Assembly: GCF_004402705.1 (NCBI RefSeq)
Contig: NZ_SOFM01000006.1
Location: 7,584-71,583, forward strand
DNA: 64,000 nt
Direction of reading: 5' to 3'
From: Cryobacterium mannosilyticum
GTDB lineage: Bacteria > Actinomycetota > Actinomycetes > Actinomycetales > Microbacteriaceae
A program made the translations under genes and the position numbers. Position 1 is the first letter of the stretch. Every line of letters begins with the position of its first letter. Shown in pieces: positions 1 through 8,446 of the stretch. A model generated the notes under the pieces. It was not told where the DNA came from, did not search any database, and saw only the letters and a program-made list of their open reading frames with translations.

Positions 1-1
1 G

Positions 2-700
2 GGAATCTCGCTCGCCGTGAACCCGGGGCAGGTCATGTGCCTCCTCGGGCCGTCGGGTTCGGGGAAGTCCACGTTCCTGCGCTGCATCAACCACCTCGAG
101 CGCATCGACGGCGGCCGGATCTCGGTCGGCGGTGAACTCGTCGGCTACGCCCAGCGCAAAGACCGCATCTTCGAGATGAACCCTCGCGAGGTTGCCAGGC
201 AGCGTCGAGGGATCGGCATGGTCTTCCAGCGCTTCAACCTCTTCCCGCACATGACCGCGCTCGAGAACATCACAGCCGCACCGATCGGGGTGCGCCGGAT
301 CTCCAAACAGAACGCGAAGGACCGCGGCCTCGAACTTCTCGACCGCGTGGGCCTGGCCAGCCTGGCCCAGTCGTATCCGGCCCAGCTTTCCGGTGGGCAG
401 CAGCAGCGCGTCGCGATCGCCCGCGCGCTGGCCATGGATCCCCAGCTGCTCCTCTTCGACGAGCCGACCAGCGCCCTGGATCCCGAACTCGTCGGCGACG
501 TGCTGGATGTGATGCGCACCCTCGCCGCGGACGGAATGACCATGGTCGTCGTGACCCACGAAATCGGCTTCGCCAGGGGCGCTGCCGACGTTGTGGTCTT
601 CATGGACGGCGGGGTCGTCGTCGAGTCCGGGCCGCCGGCCGAGGTGCTCGACAACCCGCAGAGTCCACGCACCCGGGCATTCCTGGACAGTGTGATCTAG
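2..700 (+). CDS. Polar amino-acid ABC transporter ATP-binding protein (5' truncated by window)
   Basis: Energises uptake of a polar amino acid, by family membership (GlnQ/HisP type). The frame is open from base 2 with no stop, so the real start lies upstream of the window. Visible motifs in order: Walker A GPSGSGKST, Q-loop FQRFN, signature LSGGQQQR, Walker B LLLFDEPTSALD and switch histidine VVTHE. The permease and binding-protein genes are not in the window and are presumably upstream. Substrate cannot be read from the sequence. The next gene starts 79 bp downstream and looks unrelated. Confidence 0.93.
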   Translation, partial: GISLAVNPGQVMCLLGPSGSGKSTFLRCINHLERIDGGRISVGGELVGYAQRKDRIFEMNPREVARQRRGIGMVFQRFNLFPHMTALENITAAPIGVRRISKQNAKDRGLELLDRVGLASLAQSYPAQLSGGQQQRVAIARALAMDPQLLLFDEPTSALDPELVGDVLDVMRTLAADGMTMVVVTHEIGFARGAADVVVFMDGGVVVESGPPAEVLDNPQSPRTRAFLDSVI

Positions 701-779
701 AAAGGGTCGACCTCGAACCGTCGCCGGAGTACGGTGACAACTGGGTGCGGGCTCACCGCGGCCAGAAGACGGAGTCGTC

Positions 780-1733
780 ATGTCGTCACTGACAAACTAC
801 GGCCAGGCGATCGCATCGACCACCATCGCGCTTCAGGAACTGCTGGCCTCTCCGCTGGTCGGGTTGCAGGCCACCATTCGGGCGCCCGGCGAGGCCCGGA
901 CCGGCCTGACCGGGGCGTCCGTGAACCTGTTCCTCTACAGCGACGGCCTGATCAGCTACCGTGAGGCCAGCACCCAGCACGGCCCGAGCCGGGTCATCGC
1001 CGAGCTGCACTACCTGGTCAGCGCTTTTCCCGCGGACGACGGAGACACGGATGCCGCCAGCCACCGGGCCTTCGGCGCCGCCAGGGCCGCGATCGAGCGG
1101 CACCCGGTGCTCACCGTGCCGGTCGGGTCGGCGGACAGCCTCCAGGTCTGGCTCACCTCGTCGCCCCTGACCGCCGAGTCGCTCACCGCTCTCTGGCTGG
1201 CGTCAGGGGCGCCGCTGCGGTTGTCCTTCGGGGTGATGGCGTCGTTCACCCTCGACGCGGCCGAACGGGTCGCCGTGGTCGGCACGGTGCACGACGTTGT
1301 GCAACTCGCCGGGGCGGGGGCGATCGCCGTGTTCAGCGGCACGGATGCGGCGGCGAAGGCGGCCGCGGCGGCATCCGTGGCGCAGGAACTGGGCAAGGCC
1401 CTCGTGACCGTGCCGCTCGCCTCGATCGTCAGCCGCGACATGGACGAAACCGAGCACAATCTCACCGCGCTGTTCGAGCAGGCCGAGCACCGGGGGGCTG
1501 TCCTGCTGATCGACGAGGCCGAGGACCTGTTCGGCGTGCGCCCGGAGGTGCTCGACATCGACGACCCATACTCCGCGATCGAGATCGGCCAGGTTCTGGA
1601 CCGGCTCGGCCGGTCGCCGAGCGTCGTGATCATCGCGATCCGGGACTCGGCCGGCGATGAGCTGGCCGACCGCGCCAGGGTCGAAGTGCGGTTCCCGGAC
1701 GAGGGGCAGGCCGACCCGGCACCGGCCGGTTGA
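780..1733 (+). CDS. DUF4255 (Pvc16-like) protein fused to a degenerate AAA+ ATPase domain
   Basis: 317 residues. Residues about 6-165 read as DUF4255, the Pvc16/Afp16 family of contractile injection particles: NLFLY, a helical stretch ending in HPVLTVPVG, then LTAESLTALW and LRLSF. Residues about 180-310 read as a Pvc15-like AAA+ domain. Its Walker A is SGTDAAAKA: Lys193 is kept, but the expected Gly (192) and Thr/Ser (194) are both Ala. Walker B LLIDEAEDLFG (Asp245, Glu246) and the DETEHNL segment are intact. No sheath, tube or baseplate gene is in the window. In injection-particle loci these two families are separate neighbouring genes, so this looks like an orphan fusion with impaired nucleotide binding. 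The start is set by a GACGGAG-like ribosome site. Function is unknown. Confidence 0.85.
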   Translation: MSSLTNYGQAIASTTIALQELLASPLVGLQATIRAPGEARTGLTGASVNLFLYSDGLISYREASTQHGPSRVIAELHYLVSAFPADDGDTDAASHRAFGAARAAIERHPVLTVPVGSADSLQVWLTSSPLTAESLTALWLASGAPLRLSFGVMASFTLDAAERVAVVGTVHDVVQLAGAGAIAVFSGTDAAAKAAAAASVAQELGKALVTVPLASIVSRDMDETEHNLTALFEQAEHRGAVLLIDEAEDLFGVRPEVLDIDDPYSAIEIGQVLDRLGRSPSVVIIAIRDSAGDELADRARVEVRFPDEGQADPAPAG

Positions 1734-1736
1734 GCC

Positions 1737-1742
1737 TACGCT
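1737..1742 (+). promoter_or_regulatory. Putative -10 element TACGCT of a leaderless transcript
   Basis: TACGCT ends exactly 6 nt before the ATG at 1749, and no Shine-Dalgarno sequence lies between. The same spacing recurs before a dozen other genes in this window. Confidence 0.5.
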
Positions 1743-1748
1743 GGCTGT

Positions 1749-2039
1749 ATGCCCTCGTTCCGCATCGAAATGACCATCGGCGCGGTGAAACCGGGTGTCG
1801 CCCCGCAGTCCGTGCTCCCCGCCGCAGCCGCCGCGGCCGCCGCGCTGACCACCGTGGAGGCCTCCGACCTGGCCGTCGTGGCCGGTGCGGCCCGGGCGAC
1901 CGTGCGGTTCAGCGCAGACGACCCGTCAGACGCGCTCCGGATCGGGCACGCCGTGCTCGTCGCCACCGGCAGGGTGGCCGATCCGCAGTCCTGGCGGGTG
2001 ACCGAACGGATCAGAGGTCGCTGGCTCCCGGTGCGCTGA
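1749..2039 (+). CDS. Small protein of unknown function downstream of the DUF4255-AAA fusion
   Basis: 96 residues; family not recognised. The N-terminus reads MPSFRIEMTIGAVKPG. An Ala-rich helix (about residues 24-36) follows, then alternating hydrophobic segments (AVVAGAARATVRF, IGHAVLVATGRV) and a basic C-terminus. There is no signal peptide and no membrane segment. It begins 15 bp after the DUF4255-AAA gene, so co-transcription is plausible, but it also has its own leaderless-type -10. Cytoplasmic by default. It is real in the sense that frame, start signal and codon bias agree; its role is unknown. Confidence 0.65.
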   Translation: MPSFRIEMTIGAVKPGVAPQSVLPAAAAAAAALTTVEASDLAVVAGAARATVRFSADDPSDALRIGHAVLVATGRVADPQSWRVTERIRGRWLPVR

Positions 2040-2078
2040 CCCGCCCGGCGGCGCTCAGGCGCCCGGGCCCACCGTGCT

Positions 2079-2900
2079 TCAGCGCGGCCGGCGCTGCTCC
2101 GGCCGGGCCGGCGCGATGATCGTGGCCCGGTGCCCATCGGGGGAGAGCTGGTCGTCCGCACCGAGCACCTGGCTACGCTCGATGCCGTGGTGCCACCAGA
2201 GCGACGCGGTCCACGCGCTGACCAGGGCGTCGATCAGGTCCTCCCGGTGTTTGTAGGCCCGGTCGAGCAGCGGCGAGTGGCTGGTGACCAGGGCATCCGA
2301 CACCGGGTGGGTGGACAGGTCCAGGGGTGGCGTCGCAGCATGCAGCCGCCATAGCCGCTGGATGAGGTCGTCGCACACGAACGCCCGGGCGGCGCGACGC
2401 TGGTCGGGAGGGAGGGCCGACCCCATCCGCTTGTAGCGCGGCCGTTTGTCGTCGTACCCGAACTCCTCGGCGCCGACCAGGGTCGTGTACGGGTAGCACT
2501 CGAAGAAACTGGCGGTGGCCGGGTCCACCGGCGACAGGCCGTCGGTGTAGGTCCAGCCGGATGCCTCGAGCCGACGACGGATCGATACGCCGCCCTGCCA
2601 CGGGCGGGCGAGGTTGGAGGCGTTCGCGGAGACGAACCAGCCGCCGTAGCGGCTGCCGGTCTCACGTTCGCACAGTCGCATCCCGGAAGGATTGTTCACC
2701 ACCAGCGGGGCGTCGATCGCGAGCACCGCGCCCGGCTCCCACATCGAGTCGATCCACTCGAGCACGGCCTCGGTGCCCCTGGCCCAGCCGGCGCCGAGGA
2801 CCTGGCCCTCTTCGTCGATGCAGGCCAGGCCGGTTTCGTTGGCCGGTTTGGTGGCCGTGCCTTCGGCCCAGGCCAGATCAACTCCGAGGAATCGCGTCAT
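2079..2900 (-). CDS. DUF429 family protein (predicted RNase H-like nuclease)
   Basis: 273 residues. The N-terminus MTRFLGVDLAW places an Asp on the first strand of an RNase H-like fold, and the IDAPLVV motif (about residue 63) matches the second acidic position of the DUF429 family. Nuclease activity is a fold-based prediction, not demonstrated by this sequence. It is divergently oriented from the sugar transporter, with 145 bp between. It ends convergently with the small gene at 1749, leaving about 40 bp. Confidence 0.8.
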   Translation of the reverse strand: MTRFLGVDLAWAEGTATKPANETGLACIDEEGQVLGAGWARGTEAVLEWIDSMWEPGAVLAIDAPLVVNNPSGMRLCERETGSRYGGWFVSANASNLARPWQGGVSIRRRLEASGWTYTDGLSPVDPATASFFECYPYTTLVGAEEFGYDDKRPRYKRMGSALPPDQRRAARAFVCDDLIQRLWRLHAATPPLDLSTHPVSDALVTSHSPLLDRAYKHREDLIDALVSAWTASLWWHHGIERSQVLGADDQLSPDGHRATIIAPARPEQRRPR

Positions 2901-3045
2901 GCGTCATAGATAGCACACGCGCCTGTCACCCGAAGTGGGCGTTCCGCCTGCACCAGGGCATCCGGTAAAATTTGGCCGATTTTTCCGGCAGAGACCGCCG
3001 GGCGTAGCCTCGGAAGGTTGTCCCACAGAACTGAGGTCGCCGAAA

Positions 3046-4518
3046 ATGAAGCAAAAACTACAACCGTCGACAAACGGAAAGGTCATCGCACTCGCGGTAG
3101 CCGGGGCCTTCGGAGGATTCCTCTTCGGGTTCGATGCGTCGGTCATCAATGGCGCCGTCAATGCCATTCAGGATGAGTACTCGCTCAACGCCACCCTGAC
3201 GGGTCTGGCCGTGGCGAGCGCGCTGCTCGGGGCCGCGGGCGGTGCGTATCTCGGCGGGAGCGTGGGCGACCGGTTCGGTCGCATCCCCGTCATGCTGCTC
3301 GGCTCGATTATGTTCTTTATTAGCTCGGTTGGATCGGCCTTCGCCTTCGGCGTCTTCGACCTTGTGCTCTGGCGCATTGTCGGTGGCCTCGGGATCGGAC
3401 TCGCCTCCGTTGTCGCTCCGGCGTACATCGCCGAGATCTCGCCCCGGCAGATGCGTGGGCGGCTGGGATCGCTCCAGCAACTCGCCATCACCATCGGCAT
3501 TTTCTCGGCGCTGCTCTCCGACGCGGTCTTCGCCAATACCGCCGGCGGCGCCGGCGAACCGTCCCTGTTCGGGCTCGACGCCTGGCGCTGGATGTTCCTC
3601 GCCTGCGCCCTGCCCGCCGCCGTGTACTTCGTCATCGCCAGGCTCCTGCCGGAATCGCCGCGCTTCCTCGTGCTCAAGGAACGCGAGGACGAGGCCCGCG
3701 CCGTCTTCGCGAAGCTCTGGCCGAACGGCGACGTGGACCGTGAGATCCGCGACATCAAGACGTCGATCGCGGTCGACAAGCGCGCTGCCCGCTCCGGTTC
3801 GCTCCGGGGCAAGGCCCTGGGACTCCGGCCGATCGTCTGGGTCGGGATCATCCTGTCCGTCTTCCAGCAGTTCGTCGGCATCAACGTGATCTTCTTCTAC
3901 TCGACCACGTTGTGGAAGGCGGTGGGCTTCGAGGAGTCCAGTTCCCTGACCATCTCCGTGTTCACCGGTCTCACCAACATCCTGGTCACCTTCGTCGCCA
4001 TCGCACTCGTCGACCGGATCGGCCGGCGGCCGATCCTGATGACCGGTTCGATCGGGATGACCCTGTCGCTGGCCACCATGGCGATCGCGTTCAGCCAGGC
4101 GGTGACCGTGAACGGTGAACTCAGCCTGCCCGGCGCCTGGGGTCCGATCGCCCTGGTCGCGGCGAACGTGTTCGTGATCTTCTTCGGTGCGTCGTGGGGT
4201 CCGGTGGTCTGGGTGCTGCTCGGGGAGATCTTCCCGAACACGATCCGAGTGAAGGCCCTCGGAATCGCGGCCGCCGCGCAGTGGGTCGCCAACTTCCTGG
4301 TCGCCGTCACGTTCCCACCGCTGGCGGCGCTGTCGTTGCCGTTGACCTACGGGATGTACGCGGTGTTCGCGGCACTGTCCTTCGTCTTCGTCCTGACCAA
4401 GATCCCGGAGACCAACGGGATGTCGCTCGACGAGGCGAACACCCTGCTGCCGCCGAAGAACGCGGCGAAGAAGGCCGCCGCGAGGCTCGCCGCGGAGAAG
4501 GTGCCCGTCAGGGTCTGA
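3046..4518 (+). CDS. MFS sugar porter (sugar:H+ symporter family)
   Basis: 490 residues with 12 predicted membrane helices. Family signatures are all present: GGFLFGFDASVINGA in helix 1, GDRFGRIP in the 2-3 loop, PESPRFL before the central loop, QQFVGINVIFFYS in helix 7, DRIGRRP in the 8-9 loop, GPVVWVLLGEIFP in helix 10 and PETNG (normally PETKG) after helix 12. An in-frame GTG at 2935 exists, but the ATG at 3046 starts at the conserved cytosolic N-terminus and is preferred. The C-terminal tail is Ala/Lys-rich. Substrate is probably a hexose or polyol. It converges on the RNase H gene, and a 6-bp hairpin (4515-4529) spans both stop codons. Confidence 0.93.
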   Translation: MKQKLQPSTNGKVIALAVAGAFGGFLFGFDASVINGAVNAIQDEYSLNATLTGLAVASALLGAAGGAYLGGSVGDRFGRIPVMLLGSIMFFISSVGSAFAFGVFDLVLWRIVGGLGIGLASVVAPAYIAEISPRQMRGRLGSLQQLAITIGIFSALLSDAVFANTAGGAGEPSLFGLDAWRWMFLACALPAAVYFVIARLLPESPRFLVLKEREDEARAVFAKLWPNGDVDREIRDIKTSIAVDKRAARSGSLRGKALGLRPIVWVGIILSVFQQFVGINVIFFYSTTLWKAVGFEESSSLTISVFTGLTNILVTFVAIALVDRIGRRPILMTGSIGMTLSLATMAIAFSQAVTVNGELSLPGAWGPIALVAANVFVIFFGASWGPVVWVLLGEIFPNTIRVKALGIAAAAQWVANFLVAVTFPPLAALSLPLTYGMYAVFAALSFVFVLTKIPETNGMSLDEANTLLPPKNAAKKAAARLAAEKVPVRV

Positions 4519-4520
4519 TC

Positions 4521-5270
4521 CTAGATCAGGCCGCGCAGCAGCTCCTCGGAGCTGACCCCGAGGCGGCCGGCCCGCTCGGCGAGGCGCGCGTGCTCGTCGA
4601 CGGAAAGCGTCAGCGAGATCGTGCGGCCGGGTGCGGCGGCCGCCTCCGGCCCGGCGGAATCGAACGAGAAGAGTTCGGGATGCGCCGAGCGGCCGGCGGG
4701 CTTCGAGGCCGGTGGCGCGGTGGCAGGCCGCTCCGCCGCACCGCGCCGCGCCGGCGTGCTGCGAACGACGGCGGTTGAGGCGTCGGGGGCCGGCACGAGG
4801 TCGCCGGTTCGCACCCACCCCGGGCCGGGCTTGAACGGGACCTTGCGCTGGAACGCCTCGGAGACGGCGCGGGCGCGGCTGTCCGCGGCCTCGTTCAGCG
4901 GATGATTCGCGTGCCCCTTGACCCATTCGAACCGGTATCTGCGGCCGACCAGCGCGGCGTCGATCTCCTGCAGCAGTTCGAGGTTGAGCACGGGCTTGCC
5001 GTCGGCCTTGCGCCAGCCCTTGGCCTTCCAGCCGCGCATCCATTTCGTCACGGAGTTGATCACGTACTGGCTGTCGCAGAGCACGAGAAGGTCGTCCTCG
5101 AGGTGCGCGGTCGCCCGGAACAGCTCCAGCACGGCCTTGAGCTCGCCCTGGTTGTTCGTGGCGTGCTCCCACCCGCCGGCAGCCCAGCAGAAGTCGTTGA
5201 CGTACCACGCCCATCCGGCCGGACCGGGATTGCCGAGCGCGGAGCCGTCAGCGGCGGCGATGATGGTCAT
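4521..5270 (-). CDS. rnhA: Ribonuclease HI with a C-terminal ribbon-helix-helix-like tail
   Basis: 249 residues. It degrades the RNA strand of RNA-DNA hybrids. The catalytic acidic residues sit in the expected places: DGSALGNPG, NNQGELKAV, CDSQYVINS and NEAADSRA. The RNase H domain covers residues 1-150. After a Pro/Ala-rich linker, the last 32 residues (from ISLTLSVDEHARLAERAG) look like a CopG-type ribbon-helix-helix, which E. coli RNase HI (155 residues) lacks. The start at 5270 follows an AAAGG ribosome site; the frame stays open 14 codons further upstream. Confidence 0.92.
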   Translation of the reverse strand: MTIIAAADGSALGNPGPAGWAWYVNDFCWAAGGWEHATNNQGELKAVLELFRATAHLEDDLLVLCDSQYVINSVTKWMRGWKAKGWRKADGKPVLNLELLQEIDAALVGRRYRFEWVKGHANHPLNEAADSRARAVSEAFQRKVPFKPGPGWVRTGDLVPAPDASTAVVRSTPARRGAAERPATAPPASKPAGRSAHPELFSFDSAGPEAAAAPGRTISLTLSVDEHARLAERAGRLGVSSEELLRGLI

Positions 5271-5343
5271 TGCTGGCCTTTCGTCTGGTCCCGTGAACCG
5301 GGACCTGTCCATTTTGCCACCGGGACGACCGCGACCCCGCCGC

Positions 5344-5349
5344 TAGGCT
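5344..5349 (+). promoter_or_regulatory. Putative -10 TAGGCT of the NUDIX gene (leaderless)
   Basis: TAGGCT, then CTTTTC, then ATG at 5356: the 6-nt spacing predicts transcription starting at or next to the A of the ATG. Confidence 0.55.
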
Positions 5350-5355
5350 CTTTTC

Positions 5356-5835
5356 ATGGCCACTCCCGACTTCATCCTCGGACTCCGCGAGAGCATCGGG
5401 CATGCCCCGTTATGGCTGAGCGGCGTCACCGCTGTCGTCGTGCGGGATGCCGAGGTGCTCCTCGTGCGCCGCGTCGACACGGGCCACTGGTCGTCCGTGG
5501 CCGGCGTCATCGATCCCGGTGAAGAGCCCGCGGATGCTGCGGCCCGCGAAATCCTCGAGGAGGCCGGTATCGTCGCCGAGGTGGAAGCCCTCGTCGGCGT
5601 CTTCACCCGCGAGCCGCTCAGCTACGCGAACGGGGACCAGGCGCAATACCTCGACCTCGTCTTCCGCTGTCGGTGGGTGAGCGGAGAGCCGCACCCCGCC
5701 GACGGTGAGAACACGGCGGCGGCGTGGTGGCCCCTCGACGCGCTCCCGGCGCTGCCGGACACCCACGCCGAGCGACTGCGGCTGGCGGTCTCCCACCAGG
5801 GCCCGGCGGCCTTTCGCCGCCGGAACGGAGGCTAG
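5356..5835 (+). CDS. NUDIX hydrolase
   Basis: 159 residues. The NUDIX box is complete at about residues 55-77: GVIDPGEEPADAAAREILEE followed by AGI, carrying the metal-binding REILEE glutamates. The N-terminal extension (FILGLRESIGHAPLWLSGVTAVV) is common in actinobacterial members. Likely acts on a nucleoside diphosphate-linked substrate; the exact substrate is not readable. Its TAG stop overlaps the CTAG palindrome that also ends the convergent MarP gene. Confidence 0.9.
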   Translation: MATPDFILGLRESIGHAPLWLSGVTAVVVRDAEVLLVRRVDTGHWSSVAGVIDPGEEPADAAAREILEEAGIVAEVEALVGVFTREPLSYANGDQAQYLDLVFRCRWVSGEPHPADGENTAAAWWPLDALPALPDTHAERLRLAVSHQGPAAFRRRNGG

Positions 5836-7013
5836 CCCTTGATGCAGTCCCCGGAGGAGACCGGAGCCGAAAGCGCCGCCGCCTGGGCGGCCACCGGGTC
5901 GACTTCCTCCATCGCGAGAGCGTAGCCGAGGTTGTTCGTGACGGTTGACTTGGCGAAAATGACTCCGGCCACCTGGCCGGCCTCGCTCAGGAGCGGCCCC
6001 CCGGATTCGCCGTGCTGCACGTCCGCAGCGAGCGTGTAGAGCTGCCGCTGCGCCGGTTCCTGGCCGTAGATGTCGGCGACGAGCGCCGGGGCCACGGCGA
6101 CGACCTGGGCCGGCCCGGAATCGAACGGGCCGCCGTAGGGGTAGCCGTCGCTGACGGCCCGGCTGCCCGGGGCGAGGTTGGGACCGAGTTCGAGCGCAGG
6201 GGCGGAGAGGCCGCTCACGGCGATGACGGCCAGGTCGACGACCGGGTCGAAGTAGACGACCTGGCCTGGCCTGGCGTTGCCGCCCGGCGTGACGACGACG
6301 GGTTCGGTCACCCCGGCGACGACGTGGGCGTTGGTGAGCACGCGGTCCTCGGCGATGACGAAACCGCTGCCCGACTGGTTCTGCCCGCAGGCGTAGGCGG
6401 TGCCGGTGATCTTCATCACGGATTGCCGGGCCGCGAGCAGTGCGTCGGTGTCGGCGGAGACAGGCGGGATGGTCGGCATCGGCCCGTTGAAGGCCTCGAC
6501 CACCCGGGGGAGCCCTTCGCTGACGACGACGGAGCGCAGCTGGGCGAGGAACGACTTCAGCGGGTCGGGGGTCAGGGTGTCGATCGACCGGATCACGCCG
6601 GAGGAGGCGATGGCCGGAGAGAGCAACGGCACGCCCAGCCCGCCGATGCTGAACGCGAGCATCGACACGACGAGGGCGGAGGCGACGACCGCGGCTCCGG
6701 CGCCGAGCATCCGGTCTGCCAGGCGCAGCTTGGTGCGGGCGCTGTGCGGGCGAAGGGACCGGCCGATCGAGCTGCCGAGTGAGAGGCCGCCGACCAGGAG
6801 CACCCCGGCCGTTGCGAGGGTGGCGGCCGTGCGCCATTCGGCGGCGGGAACCCAGGTGCCGACCACGGGAACGAGGAAGTAGGCGGCGACGCCACCGGCG
6901 ATGAGCCCGGCGATGCTGCTCAGGCTGCCGATCAGGCCGCTGCGGAAGCCCGAGGCGAGGTAGCTCACCAGCAGCAGGACCAGGAGGATGTCAACAATCG
7001 TTGAACCTGGCAT
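5832..7013 (-). CDS. MarP-type membrane serine protease (CvpA-like domain plus trypsin-like domain)
   Basis: 393 residues. Residues 1-145 hold about four membrane helices of CvpA type. The periplasmic chymotrypsin-fold domain follows with His in TNAHVV (about 230), Asp in VVDLAVIAV (about 260) and Ser in GESGGPLL (about 337). Cysteines in YACGQN and SGDCIKG could form a disulfide. In mycobacteria MarP is needed for survival in acid and oxidative stress; that role is inferred here from architecture only. The start at 7013 has an AGGG ribosome site. It diverges from the DUF4192 gene across 183 bp and overlaps the NUDIX gene by 4 nt at the 3' end. Confidence 0.9.
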   Translation of the reverse strand: MPGSTIVDILLVLLLVSYLASGFRSGLIGSLSSIAGLIAGGVAAYFLVPVVGTWVPAAEWRTAATLATAGVLLVGGLSLGSSIGRSLRPHSARTKLRLADRMLGAGAAVVASALVVSMLAFSIGGLGVPLLSPAIASSGVIRSIDTLTPDPLKSFLAQLRSVVVSEGLPRVVEAFNGPMPTIPPVSADTDALLAARQSVMKITGTAYACGQNQSGSGFVIAEDRVLTNAHVVAGVTEPVVVTPGGNARPGQVVYFDPVVDLAVIAVSGLSAPALELGPNLAPGSRAVSDGYPYGGPFDSGPAQVVAVAPALVADIYGQEPAQRQLYTLAADVQHGESGGPLLSEAGQVAGVIFAKSTVTNNLGYALAMEEVDPVAAQAAALSAPVSSGDCIKG

Positions 7014-7196
7014 TCGTGGACCCTGCGCTTTCGTCGGTGCCCGGCGTTCACCCTCGGCATTTCTTGCTCAAGAGTACGGTGCCGCCGCGCCATCGCATCA
7101 TTCGTGGGAGTCATCCACAGGCAGCCTGAAGGTGCGGTTGTCCACCGATTGCGTCGGAGGCGGTCGCAGCTTCGGCCGAAAGGCAAGGGTTGCCGC

Positions 7197-8420
7197 ATGA
7201 ACAGGACAATCGTCAAGACCAGGGAAGCGCATGACTTCCTCGCGCTCGTGCCGCAACTCGTCGGATTCCAGCCGGAACGGAGCATGGTGCTCGTGGCGTT
7301 CCGAGGCAACCGCACCTGCGGGGCCATGCGCTTCAACCTGCCGGCAGCCGGCGCATCCCGCACAGTGTTGCGGAGAATCGCGTCTACCCTCGTCGGCACG
7401 CTGTGCCGGATCCCCGGGGTGGACGCTGTCGTGCCGGTGGTCTACACGGAGGAGACGTTCGCGTCGGTGGCCGGGCTGCCGGCGGAGCGGTTCGCCGAAA
7501 CCGTGTGTGCGCGGGCGGAACTGTCCGGCTTCCTCGTTCGGGACGCGCTCTGCGTCGCACCGGACGGCTGGGGGTCCTACCGTGACCCGTCCTGCCCGGC
7601 CGGCGGGCATCCGCTGGCGGACATCGCCGGATCGGAGGTGCAGCGGGCCATCCCTGCCGAGGCCCGCCGTGACCTGGCCAGCCTGCGCAGCCGGGCCGAC
7701 CTGCCCCGTGTCGACCTCGCCGCGCGGGAGCGGGTCGGCCGCCGGCTGGCCCGCTACCAGAGGCTCGGCGGAAAGGAGGAGACCGTTCCCGAGCTGCTCG
7801 CGATGGTCGGTGACATCCTCGATCCGGTCGCCAGAGCGGAGGCGGCCCTGGACTGGGATCCGGGCGCCCTCGATCCCGCGGACGTGGCGGCGCTGCTCTT
7901 CCTGCTGCAGGGCCCTGCCTGCCGTGACCAGATGATGCTGCAGTTCGCGTTCGGTGAGGCGGTCGGCGCGCTCACCCACGCGCTGAACCTGCGGTACGCG
8001 GCCATCCAGGGCGCCACGGGGCAGAGCATGGACGACATCGTGCGGGCCGAGCGGGAACGGAACGGTGACGACGAACCCGACGCGAAACGGACGAGCGACC
8101 TGATCCTCGGTCTCACGACCGTGCGGCCGGACCCCGACCGCATCGAACGGGCGGTGCGGTTGCTGTTGACCGTGGTCGCCCTGGCCCCGCGCCGGGCCAG
8201 GCCTGCCCCGTATTGCATGCTCGCCTGGTTGTCCTGGGCGATGGGCCGCGGTTCGGTGGCGGGCATCTTCGTCGACCGGGCGCTGGCCGTCGACCCTCGC
8301 TACGGCATGGCGGACCTGCTGGACACGCTCGTCTCCTCAGGGCACCTGCCGGACTGGGCGTTCGCGGTGCCGTTCGATGAAGAACGGCCACCGGAGACGA
8401 CGAGTCCGGCCGGGGCCTGA
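7197..8420 (+). CDS. DUF4192 domain protein
   Basis: 407 residues. The N-terminal MNRTIVKTREAHDFLALVPQ leading into LVGFQPERSMVLVAF is characteristic of DUF4192, a family largely restricted to actinobacteria and of unknown biochemical role. The C-terminal part (LLTVVALAPRRARPAPYCML, then GIFVDRALAVDPRYGMADLL) looks like a short helical TPR-like section. There is no signal peptide. The ATG at 7197 with upstream AAGG/AGGG is preferred over an in-frame GTG at 7104. Confidence 0.85.
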   Translation: MNRTIVKTREAHDFLALVPQLVGFQPERSMVLVAFRGNRTCGAMRFNLPAAGASRTVLRRIASTLVGTLCRIPGVDAVVPVVYTEETFASVAGLPAERFAETVCARAELSGFLVRDALCVAPDGWGSYRDPSCPAGGHPLADIAGSEVQRAIPAEARRDLASLRSRADLPRVDLAARERVGRRLARYQRLGGKEETVPELLAMVGDILDPVARAEAALDWDPGALDPADVAALLFLLQGPACRDQMMLQFAFGEAVGALTHALNLRYAAIQGATGQSMDDIVRAERERNGDDEPDAKRTSDLILGLTTVRPDPDRIERAVRLLLTVVALAPRRARPAPYCMLAWLSWAMGRGSVAGIFVDRALAVDPRYGMADLLDTLVSSGHLPDWAFAVPFDEERPPETTSPAGA

Positions 8421-8446
8421 AGTGAGGGTCCGTCTGCCGGCCCGGG

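Noticed and set aside
780..2039. Calling the DUF4255 fusion part of a contractile injection locus
   Set aside because: No sheath, tube, spike or baseplate gene is visible; the neighbours are an ABC ATPase and DUF429.
2935..3045. Upstream extension of the sugar porter from GTG 2935
   Set aside because: The added 37 residues are Pro/Arg-rich and precede the normal family N-terminus; ATG 3046 fits better.
3058..5214. 718-codon minus-strand frame across the sugar porter and RNase HI genes
   Set aside because: Overlaps the clear RNase HI gene in another frame and the sugar porter; no family resemblance.
7109..7146. Two DnaA-box-like 9-mers (TCATCCACA, TTGTCCACC) before the DUF4192 gene
   Set aside because: Each has a mismatch, there are only two, and no origin genes or AT-rich unwinding region are nearby; chance is likely.
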